From: a virus
Reading direction: 5' to 3' (one strand)
IMG/VR virus record: IMGVR_UViG_3300006751_000169
Location: 1-21,663 of that record
Length of the DNA stretch: 21,663 nucleotides
Shown in pieces: positions 1 through 7,108 of the stretch. The notes below the pieces were generated by a model. It did no database searches. It was not told the origin of the DNA and saw only the letters and a list, made by a program, of their open reading frames with translations. Both the position numbers and the translations under genes were made by a program. Position 1 is the first letter of the stretch; every line of letters begins with the position of its first letter.

Positions 1-1997
1 CCACCTGTAATATTTTCTGCAATATTCTTTGTGATTAAAGATTTTTCTTTAGCAAAATCTGCTGCTTCATATTTAAATATAGGTGTTGCTGTATCTGGAT
101 CTAGTTTAACGTTCTTAATAATATCTTTAACCACCAACATGGCATCGTCTTTAGATAATGATTTACGATTTGCTTTAGCACTTCTTACAAATATCTCAGC
201 TACTTCATCCATCATGTCATTAGCTGGAGCGTACTCTGCAATGGGTTTAACACCATTGTCTTTAAAAATTTTATATTCTGTAGATAATGTATCGCCGATT
301 CTTTCCTTCATTAATGCTACAAATTCTTTGGCTGAAACATTTAAGTTCTTGCCTTTAACCACTAAATTTAAAAAATCAGCCCAGGAACTGTGAACATTAG
401 TTAATTCTTGCACTAATTTTAATGCATCTTCTTTGGATACCTTCAATTTATTTACTAAGGATGAATAGAATTCATCAGCCATCTTGGGCTCAATACCTTT
501 AACAACTACCTTATTTCCTTTAAGTCCTAACTTACCTTTCAGGATAGTATTAACAATTAAATCAGATAGTTCATTACTCATTCCAGATTTGTTGGCAGCT
601 GATTGAGAATACTTAGAAATATTTTTTATAATTTGATCAAAGTTTCTTAAATAATCTGTAGCCATTAAATTAGCCGAGGATTTTTTTCCTTCTAATCTTT
701 GAATAGCTTGGAATTCTTCTTCAGGAAATGGTCCTCTGGATCTTAAAGGTCTTGCTACATATTTATCTACAAACTTATCAAACTTAGAGGCATTAGCTGC
801 TCTCTTCATGACACCACTGGTAATACTCTTAGCTACTTTACCGCCCCCTATAATAGCTGGAATAATTGGAAAGCCCATTTCTCCTGCAAACTTAAGTTTG
901 TTATATAACATTCTTATTGCATCCTCTTGAGCGGACTCTCTACCATCTCTATCTAAAGCTGTGAGTTCTCCTTCGTCAAAAAATATATCCCCAAAGGTTC
1001 CAATGTTTTCTGCATCATAAACAACACCACCAGTTACTGCACCCCCTACAAAAATACCGACAAATTTTTGTTTACCAGATAGTTTGTTCCATTTAGAAAC
1101 TTCTTGAGCGAGTTTATATCCTTGTTTACTTCCTGCAGTCCTAACATATTTACCTTGTCTAAGACCACTGATTGCTTTGTTGTACATTTTAAATGCAGTA
1201 GTGGTTAATTGATCAGCATACTTTCCAACGCTTTTCCATCCACCATATAATTGTACAAGTGTTTCAGTTATTTTTCCAACTGCAGTTTCTCTTGCTTTCT
1301 CTTCAGCATATTTTTCAACATGACCAATAAAAGTTTGGTCCCACCAATTTTCTAATTGAGCTACTTTACCTTTGTCGACAGGAATATCTTTGTCTCCAGC
1401 CCAATCCATGATCATTGCTCCAAGATTTAAAAAACCTTTTGGAATTTTAATAGCAGCAGATGCCACCGCACTATAAATAGATTCAGTTATACCTACTTCA
1501 CTTTCAAAAGGAATTCCTTTTGAAGATATTTTCATTCCTCCAAATGTACTCTCGTCTGTAAAAGTTTGTTTTTCTTTTTTGTCACCGTATTCAGATTCTA
1601 ATGTAGGTCCTGTACCTTCTTCCCACACAGTATCATATGTTTCAAAATCTAATGTAGCACCTTCAAGCATTCCTTTCATGGAAGCCATCTCGTCTCTATA
1701 ATATTGTTTGTTTTCTTCTTCGGTATAATCTCTTGGATCTCTAAAGTCTGGATCTTGTTTTAATTTCTCATCATAGTAAGCATCGTCACCATGTTTTTTT
1801 CTGTATTTATATTCTCGTATAATTTCACTAACACTATCCAAAGCATTTTTAATGTTGCTTCGTTTTCTTAAGCGCGTTTCATTTTGTTCGACTACATCGT
1901 CGAAGCTTAATTGTTTATCAACAGCTTCTACGACTTCTTCTTTCTTTAATTTTTTTTCTTCGTCGACTAATTTTCGAGGATCAAAACCGAACACCAT
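1..1997 (-). CDS. Large internal virion / ejection-type protein (3' end beyond the left edge)
   Basis: An open frame runs from ATG at 1997 to the window edge without a stop, giving at least 665 residues. It begins MVFGFDPRKLVDEEKKLKKE. The start follows the SD TAGGAGG, which also contains the upstream TAG stop. The N-terminal ~150 residues are charged and probably helical. Two glycine-rich hydrophobic stretches are visible at about residues 312-326 (FVGIFVGGAVTGGVV) and 374-386 (MGFPIIPAIIGGG), the kind of segment that could enter a membrane. The rest is Lys/Glu-rich helix-like sequence. Its size, its last place in the structural operon and the segments fit the large internal core or ejection proteins of podoviruses (T7 gp15/gp16 role), but no catalytic lysozyme motif was recognised in the visible part. 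The function is inferred from context. Confidence 0.75.
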   Translation of the reverse strand, partial: MVFGFDPRKLVDEEKKLKKEEVVEAVDKQLSFDDVVEQNETRLRKRSNIKNALDSVSEIIREYKYRKKHGDDAYYDEKLKQDPDFRDPRDYTEEENKQYYRDEMASMKGMLEGATLDFETYDTVWEEGTGPTLESEYGDKKEKQTFTDESTFGGMKISSKGIPFESEVGITESIYSAVASAAIKIPKGFLNLGAMIMDWAGDKDIPVDKGKVAQLENWWDQTFIGHVEKYAEEKARETAVGKITETLVQLYGGWKSVGKYADQLTTTAFKMYNKAISGLRQGKYVRTAGSKQGYKLAQEVSKWNKLSGKQKFVGIFVGGAVTGGVVYDAENIGTFGDIFFDEGELTALDRDGRESAQEDAIRMLYNKLKFAGEMGFPIIPAIIGGGKVAKSITSGVMKRAANASKFDKFVDKYVARPLRSRGPFPEEEFQAIQRLEGKKSSANLMATDYLRNFDQIIKNISKYSQSAANKSGMSNELSDLIVNTILKGKLGLKGNKVVVKGIEPKMADEFYSSLVNKLKVSKEDALKLVQELTNVHSSWADFLNLVVKGKNLNVSAKEFVALMKERIGDTLSTEYKIFKDNGVKPIAEYAPANDMMDEVAEIFVRSAKANRKSLSKDDAMLVVKDIIKNVKLDPDTATPIFKYEAADFAKEKSLITKNIAENITG

Positions 1998-2006
1998 TTA
2001 TACCTC

Positions 2007-3002
2007 CTAATCTATATTTATAGTTTCTGCCATATAGTCATCATATGGAATAAATAACGGTCCTTTTTTAACGTATACTATATTATTTCTAAAATTTATA
2101 TAGATTGTGCCATCTTCATAATCGTCTTTGTCTGGATCATAATTTTTGATGGCTAGTCTCTTATCTTTTGGATCATCTGCCGCTATAACATCATCAGGTT
2201 CAATATGGTACTTACGACCTGCACCTCCAGAACCTCCGGAAGGAAGTTTATATTTACCTGCTATGTCATCTTCCATAAACTTCTGCAGTTTTACAGCATC
2301 AGGTTTTCCTAAATCAAACTGTGTTATTAATAGTTGTACTTCTTGGTTTAATCTTTTTTCTTCTCTTATTTTTTTTTCTAGTGCAGTCTCATCTGGATGT
2401 TCTTGTTTTCTGTACTCACTACCAAATTTTTCTTTAAGCAATAAAGTGTAAGCTTCTTGTGGACTTTTAAATGCTTCTCCTGTTTCAGGATTTATTCCTG
2501 CATGTTTATGGTAGCCTACAGCTGTAGCCCATAACTTATCTTTGTCCTCTTTATTCATATTTTTATAGGCTGATAGTACAAGTTCTTTATCACTTTGCCA
2601 CTGACGTACTTTATCGTCTTGTCCCTCACCCCAAGTTGCCAGTTGAGTTTTTTGTAATGTTTCAAGTGGAACTTGTGCGGCCTTACCTATTGTTTGAAAT
2701 ATAGGTTGACCTCCTGGCTGTGCTAGTATTCCTGAACCTAGTCCCATAAAAAAATCTGAAGCTTTATAAGGATATGGTTCACGTTTTGGGATGTCTCCCG
2801 TTTCAGATTTTAAAAAATCTACATCACTTCGTAATTTTCTCTGGTTGATGATTTCGTTGTCTAGTGTATTATCTTCAGATTGAGAATATTTTCCTGGTCC
2901 ATTAACTAAACCTCTTTTAGGTGTATTTAATCCAGTCGTGATCCCTGTGCCAGCAGAACCGCCGATTCTAAACATTGGTCGTTGTAAAGTTCTATTAAAC
3001 AT
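2007..3002 (-). CDS. Putative internal virion protein, 331 aa
   Basis: This 331-aa protein starts MFNRTLQRPMFRIGGSAGTG, a short Arg/Gly-rich opening that I associate with virion proteins of marine phages. Residues ~85-110 form a glycine-rich hydrophobic patch (FFMGLGSGILAQPGG). The middle is charged and helical (ALEKKIREEKRLNQEVQLL), and a Gly/Ser linker near residue 258 leads to an acidic C-terminal domain (YDPDKDDYEDG). The gene begins 1 nt after the upstream stop and ends inside the SD of the large protein at 1997, so it is translationally coupled to both. The position among ejection-type proteins suggests an internal virion role. No enzyme motif is seen. Confidence 0.7.
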   Translation of the reverse strand: MFNRTLQRPMFRIGGSAGTGITTGLNTPKRGLVNGPGKYSQSEDNTLDNEIINQRKLRSDVDFLKSETGDIPKREPYPYKASDFFMGLGSGILAQPGGQPIFQTIGKAAQVPLETLQKTQLATWGEGQDDKVRQWQSDKELVLSAYKNMNKEDKDKLWATAVGYHKHAGINPETGEAFKSPQEAYTLLLKEKFGSEYRKQEHPDETALEKKIREEKRLNQEVQLLITQFDLGKPDAVKLQKFMEDDIAGKYKLPSGGSGGAGRKYHIEPDDVIAADDPKDKRLAIKNYDPDKDDYEDGTIYINFRNNIVYVKKGPLFIPYDDYMAETINID

Positions 3003-3003
3003 A

Positions 3004-3888
3004 TTATTTATTAAGTGCTTTGTAAGCTCCTAATCCCATTGATGCTATACCTAACGCCTGTTGCAACGGCGATTGGTTTGGTGTTACTTGTGATTGGTAC
3101 TGACCCATCGCACTACCAAATAAACCACCGATACCTGTGCCGAAGTATCCAAGTCTTTCATAAGGTTCGTACGCAGCCATTCGATTCGCTTCTCGTTTTT
3201 GATCAAGAACAGCTTGTGCTTGTGCTTGTTGAGACGCGCCCGCTTGACCCAACGTTGAAATATCTTGTCCACGTAATTGTGGCATTAGTTGAGCCATTCT
3301 TTGTTGGTCGGCTCCCATTTGTTGCATTTGTGAAAATGCTGTTCCTGCTCCTTGTTGAGCTTGTTGAAAATTCTGTTGTTGTAATTGTGCCATCAAAGCA
3401 GCTCTGTCTAAATTAGATTGGTTTTGATATTCTGATCTCATTACACCTTCTCTACCACCACCTAAGTTTCCAGATCGGGCTGCCATTAAACCTATACCAC
3501 TTATATCTTTTCCTCTTTGTGTATCAAACTTTTGCATTGTTGCATCAATAACATCTTGTTGATAAGGAGACATGAAAGGTTGGTATGCTTGAGGTCCAAC
3601 ATAATCTTGGGCTCCTCTCATAGCTGTAGGGATACCTGCGTATTGTCCAGCTCCTGTTTGATATTGTCCAGCTGCTGTTAAGTATGGTGCATAAGCCCCG
3701 ATACCTTGACCAGTAGTTGTTGCCAGCGAGTAAGCATCTTGTTGTGCCTGGTCTTGGGCAGCCACCATTGGTTGGAATTTTGTGGTGTCTAATTGTTTTC
3801 CAGTTAAATTAGTTAACTGCGTTGCGTAATCTTTACCTAGATCTTCGACAAACTGTGGGGGTAATGCTCTTGATTCTGTTATTGCCAT
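3004..3888 (-). CDS. Gln/Ala-rich putative internal virion protein, 294 aa
   Basis: This 294-aa protein has extreme Gln and Ala content. The central part (about residues 150-235) is an almost uninterrupted Q/A/M-rich helix-forming region. The C-terminus (YFGTGIGGLFGSAMGQYQ and onward) is glycine-rich and amphipathic. This composition resembles the small helical ejection proteins of podoviruses (P22 gp7/gp20 and T7 gp14 play this part), but I claim no sequence homology. ATG at 3888 is 1 nt beyond the TAA of the upstream gene, with AGGAG about 12 nt upstream, so it is coupled to the 648-aa gene. It is predicted to be packaged in the head and delivered with DNA; this is inference from context. 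Confidence 0.7.
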   Translation of the reverse strand: MAITESRALPPQFVEDLGKDYATQLTNLTGKQLDTTKFQPMVAAQDQAQQDAYSLATTTGQGIGAYAPYLTAAGQYQTGAGQYAGIPTAMRGAQDYVGPQAYQPFMSPYQQDVIDATMQKFDTQRGKDISGIGLMAARSGNLGGGREGVMRSEYQNQSNLDRAALMAQLQQQNFQQAQQGAGTAFSQMQQMGADQQRMAQLMPQLRGQDISTLGQAGASQQAQAQAVLDQKREANRMAAYEPYERLGYFGTGIGGLFGSAMGQYQSQVTPNQSPLQQALGIASMGLGAYKALNK

Positions 3889-3889
3889 T

Positions 3890-5836
3890 TTATAATACTT
3901 CTCCTATTCTCTCTGATACACTAAACATCTCTTGAGCGCCAGCGTTTCCTTGTGTTTCTTCTGAAATTTTTCCGCCTTGCTCTAGGTTCTTCATCACGTT
4001 TTCCATGACTTCTGCGCCTTTGTCAATGTCTCCACCACCTGCACCTCTTACAGCATCGGCCGTGAAAACGAATTCATTTTTACTTAATCTAGCTGGTACA
4101 TCATCAGCTCTTTCTTCTCTTCCAAGAGGTACGAATCCTCCATTGTTTCTATAATCTTTTTCTTTTCCACCCATGTCTATTAATGGTAATACTTCTTTAC
4201 CTGCAGCATATCCAATTCTTCCACCATCTTTAACGCCGTAAGTTTCATAAGGTAGGTGAGTTCCTAATCTCAGATCAGGTCCTAAAAAACGATAAGCATT
4301 TTTAACTTTTGCTATTTGTTCTGGATCACCGCTGTCTAAAGCTTCTTTAAATGAGGCTACCATTTCTGCTGGTTTGGCTGCTTCTCCTGTTAAAGGATCT
4401 ATTAAACTTCCACCTCTGTCAGTAAAACTTGTTTCATTTGGTTTTGCTTTAGTGCCCATCGCAGCTCCACCTAATGTAATTAAACCTGCCATTTTTAAAG
4501 GATCAAATACTTGTGAGCCCAAATTTTTTCCTTTTCCGGCAGAAAATAAAAGAGGATTTTTGTTACTAAAAAAATTAGTAAAACTAAAACCAGGAGCACT
4601 AGGTCTTAGACCAAACATTTTACCACCACCACCATAGTATGCACCTAACCCGAGTACTGCCATTTTACCTATGTCACTTTTTAAAACTTTACTTATAGAT
4701 TTTTTAACACTTTTAAATAAACTACCTAAACCGTAGGCTCTTCTTCCTGTTCCACTGTCCATGATACCACCGAAAGCTGCTGGTATTCTTCCGCCATCTC
4801 TAGCTCCATAATCCTCATAAATAACTTTTTGATCTACATCCCATGGTTCAGTTTTCCAGTCTGTAGCCACGTCTCCTCCAACGTTGCCGCCCCCTTGTTG
4901 AGATAATAACCATTTTTGATATTCCGCATCATTCATTTGTTGTTGATCTCCACCATCGTCATGTGGTCCTGTATGCAGAGCATATCTATTTGGTTGGTAA
5001 TAAGCCATTTGTTGTAACCAATCGGCTTCCTTACTGTTGGGATCTTTCCATTGTTGTGGGCCTGCATTGAGTTTGTCTATGTAGCCCATAGCATCTTCGT
5101 AAGAAAAATTTTTAGCTCCTCCGTATTTTCCTATTGTATCAAACGCCCAGCCCTGTCCAGTACCTGCATATTTTTGCCAATCTTCTTGTGGTTTTCCACT
5201 CCAGTTGGTCATCACATTAGCTGGGTTTAAATTTTCTGCACCAGCCATTAATTCTTCAATTGTCATGTCTGCATTAAACATCTTTGTTTTTAATTGTCTG
5301 TTTAATCTATTAGCTAAAGATTTTTTAGTAGACTTATTATAATAATTTTGTTGTTTTGTTTGCCAGTTATAATTACGTTGTTCTAGCCAACTTATTTTGC
5401 CATCGTCATTTTTATCAACACCAGCGTCTAGAAGTTTTTGTTTTTTTTCAGCTTTCTCCCACATCTCTTTTTGAGCTGCGGGTTGTTCATATCCAGGGTC
5501 CCAACTTGTTCTCTGCCAACTATCATCTTTAGTAGGATCACCATGTTTTGTATCATAATCTTTTTTACTTGTTGCGCCCGGATCATTATCCCAATAAGGA
5601 TAGGCCGGTACACCATTCTCGGTCATGGTTTCTTTACCACCTAACCTTTGTAATGTCTTTGCTTCGCCGGGTGTAATGTATGCTAATAAATGGGGTTGGC
5701 CTTTAACTGTTTTAGTACTAGTTATACCACCATTACTTTTTTGAATTCTACTTCCATAGGTATCGGACCAGTCTCTTGCGATCTCCGGTTCGTTAGCCCA
5801 TAGATATCTTCTTTGTGCTTCTGATTTGAATGGCAC
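3890..5836 (-). CDS. Multi-segment virion protein with an EF-hand-like loop, 648 aa
   Basis: The start is GTG at 5836, preceded by a strong SD (GGAGGAG). The N-terminus MPFKSEAQRRYLWANEPEIA is a short helix module seen in many phage proteins. Residues ~141-152 (DKNDDGKISWLE) match a canonical EF-hand/dockerin calcium loop, with acidic or polar side chains at loop positions 1, 3, 5 and 12 and Gly at 6. A Trp/Gln/Tyr-rich region follows. Glycine-rich hydrophobic segments lie at about 392-408 and 450-462. The motif DGGRI occurs twice (about 348 and 538). Near the C-terminus, 'GGFVPLGREERADDVPARLS' introduces a conserved-looking block (about 567-602). The gene lies between the 191-aa and 294-aa genes and is probably a virion component. 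The specific role is unknown. Confidence 0.7.
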   Translation of the reverse strand: MPFKSEAQRRYLWANEPEIARDWSDTYGSRIQKSNGGITSTKTVKGQPHLLAYITPGEAKTLQRLGGKETMTENGVPAYPYWDNDPGATSKKDYDTKHGDPTKDDSWQRTSWDPGYEQPAAQKEMWEKAEKKQKLLDAGVDKNDDGKISWLEQRNYNWQTKQQNYYNKSTKKSLANRLNRQLKTKMFNADMTIEELMAGAENLNPANVMTNWSGKPQEDWQKYAGTGQGWAFDTIGKYGGAKNFSYEDAMGYIDKLNAGPQQWKDPNSKEADWLQQMAYYQPNRYALHTGPHDDGGDQQQMNDAEYQKWLLSQQGGGNVGGDVATDWKTEPWDVDQKVIYEDYGARDGGRIPAAFGGIMDSGTGRRAYGLGSLFKSVKKSISKVLKSDIGKMAVLGLGAYYGGGGKMFGLRPSAPGFSFTNFFSNKNPLLFSAGKGKNLGSQVFDPLKMAGLITLGGAAMGTKAKPNETSFTDRGGSLIDPLTGEAAKPAEMVASFKEALDSGDPEQIAKVKNAYRFLGPDLRLGTHLPYETYGVKDGGRIGYAAGKEVLPLIDMGGKEKDYRNNGGFVPLGREERADDVPARLSKNEFVFTADAVRGAGGGDIDKGAEVMENVMKNLEQGGKISEETQGNAGAQEMFSVSERIGEVL

Positions 5837-5838
5837 GG

Positions 5839-6414
5839 TTACTCTCCTCCAGAGTCGATCATGTCCAGCGCTATATTGTAGATTTTAAATTGTTCGTCCT
5901 GGGGAAGATCATAAAAATCTAAATCTTGCCCTGGATATTTGTCATCTACAAGTTGCTGCGCCAACATTTGTGCCTTCCATCCTCTTGCTCCACCACCTGC
6001 CATCTCCATGGTGTCTGTTTCTTTAATTGTTTCAATCCCACTTGGGACTTTAATTCGTTCATCCATTGTAACTGACTCGTCCATAAAACGACCCAATCTT
6101 GCTGGTACTCTTTCACTCATATTGACTTGTTCTTCCATCATGCCTCTAGGCATTTGTGAAGCGATACCTTGTTGATCACCTTGTTGGTCCACTTGTATTT
6201 GTTGTAAAATCTTTTTCCAGATTCCGCTTTGATAAAATTTCTCAAAGTTTCCAAACTGTACTTTTTGTTGGGGTTCCATTTGTTCCCATATTTGAGCTGC
6301 TATTTGCATGGATCTTTGGTCTTCTTGACCTTGACCCATTCTTACATCACCTCTATTATACTTGATACTAGGTGCGCCGGCTTCAATGGTTTCTGACATT
6401 TTTTCTTCAAACAT
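5839..6414 (-). CDS. Unknown virion-operon protein, 191 aa
   Basis: This is a 191-aa acidic, Gln/Met-rich protein. ATG at 6414 has AGGAG at a normal distance (AGGAGATTTAATATG); a second Met at residue 6 has no better SD. Residues ~35-100 are Gln-rich and helical (IAAQIWEQMEPQQKVQFG). The segment MSERVPARLGRFMDESV (about 98-114) carries VPARL, also present near the C-terminus of the next protein (648 aa). The C-terminus holds a GGGARGWKAQMLAQQLVDD stretch followed by an acidic end. It ends 2 nt before the GTG of the 648-aa gene. I do not recognise a family with known function. Context suggests a virion assembly or internal protein. Confidence 0.65.
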   Translation of the reverse strand: MFEEKMSETIEAGAPSIKYNRGDVRMGQGQEDQRSMQIAAQIWEQMEPQQKVQFGNFEKFYQSGIWKKILQQIQVDQQGDQQGIASQMPRGMMEEQVNMSERVPARLGRFMDESVTMDERIKVPSGIETIKETDTMEMAGGGARGWKAQMLAQQLVDDKYPGQDLDFYDLPQDEQFKIYNIALDMIDSGGE

Positions 6415-6438
6415 ATTAAATCTCCTGAGTTGATTAGT

Positions 6439-6609
6439 TTACTTTGTTTTTGCGAATAAATCAAGAGCAGGCATAATAACCTTAACATCCCGTCTCACAT
6501 CTTCTTCTGGAATATTAGCAGCCTTTAAAGCTTCTTCGTCTTTATAGACTTCTCCTGTTTTTTTATTAGATATTGTTGTTATTATTTCCTTGGGTTCTAA
6601 TACTTTCAT
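6439..6609 (-). CDS. Small protein, 56 aa, unknown function
   Basis: A 56-codon frame starts at ATG 6609 and ends with TAA at 6439-6441. The ATG overlaps the TAA of the upstream 111-aa gene (TAATG), so translation is probably re-initiated there. The product starts MKVLEPKEIITTISNKKTGE and continues VYKDEEALKAANI, then PEEDVRRDVKV and a hydrophobic end. The motif 'TGEVYKDEEAL' resembles short proteins found at this place in other marine phage structural operons; this is from memory and not checked. It is charged, has no membrane segment, and is too short to assign a role. The coding call rests on the tight junction and reasonable composition. Confidence 0.6.
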   Translation of the reverse strand: MKVLEPKEIITTISNKKTGEVYKDEEALKAANIPEEDVRRDVKVIMPALDLFAKTK

Positions 6610-6944
6610 TATGTTGTTACCTCTTTTTTAATGTTTAGGTAGCTTACCCCAAAAGTAAAGGCATCGGCACTACCTGCTTTAATTGTAAGGGTTTTTCCAC
6701 CCTCTACTATTAACGGTTGGGTTAATAATTCTTTGCTAGTATCGGCTGTTAATGCGGCTGATTGTATAACAACAATACCATCGTTTGTTACTGTAGGCGT
6801 AGGGTTGCTCGCAGATTTAACTATAATAGATTTAATTACATAGGTTTCACTTACCAAAGGATTACCAGATCCAAAAGGATTCTTTTCTGTGTTGTCCGTG
6901 TTGGCGTCTAGCCCTGCAAATTTATATTGGTTTACTACTGCCAT
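6609..6944 (-). CDS. Small beta-rich structural protein, 111 aa
   Basis: This 111-aa protein begins MAVVNQYKFAGLDANTDNTE. The sequence alternates hydrophobic and polar residues in short strands (YVIKSIIVKSA, DGIVVIQSAAL, GKTLTIKAG, FTFGVSYLNI), suggesting a beta-sandwich, with Thr/Ser/Ala/Gly composition like phage decoration or fibre-cap proteins. The start overlaps the stop of the 54-aa gene (TAATG at 6946-6942) and its own stop overlaps the next start (TAATG at 6611-6607). It lies directly after the nozzle gene and its small partner, so a tail-tip or appendage component is possible. No named family is recognised. Confidence 0.65.
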   Translation of the reverse strand: MAVVNQYKFAGLDANTDNTEKNPFGSGNPLVSETYVIKSIIVKSASNPTPTVTNDGIVVIQSAALTADTSKELLTQPLIVEGGKTLTIKAGSADAFTFGVSYLNIKKEVTT

Positions 6945-7108
6945 TATTCTAAAAAGAAAGCTCTAGCTTCTATCTCCTGTTTTAATTCTTCTTGAAAAGT
7001 ACTATTTAATTTCTCTAACACAGCATCTAAATCTCTTACTAAAGATTGTGCTACATCTTCTCTATATTCTTTACTAGCTCTTGTTAATGCTTGTACTATT
7101 TTTGCCAT
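6944..7108 (-). CDS. Small helical protein, 54 aa, unknown function
   Basis: ATG at 7108 overlaps the TAA of the nozzle gene as TAATG. The frame runs to TAA at 6944-6946, itself overlapping the next ATG. The product begins MAKIVQALTRASKEYREDVA and continues as a continuous charged amphipathic helix with Leu/Val at heptad-like spacing (SLVRDLDAVLEKLNSTFQEE). It ends in AFFLE and is probably a short coiled coil. Evidence that it is real: both junctions are perfect TAATG overlaps, no other gene fills the 160-base interval, and the amino-acid pattern is coherent. A chaperone, a tail-nozzle partner or a small virion protein are all possible. Confidence 0.6.
   Translation of the reverse strand: MAKIVQALTRASKEYREDVAQSLVRDLDAVLEKLNSTFQEELKQEIEARAFFLE

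Noticed and set aside
31-393. Open frame on the plus strand at the left edge
   Set aside because: It is antisense to the large minus-strand gene that runs unbroken from 1997 to the edge, and its product shows no coherent family pattern.
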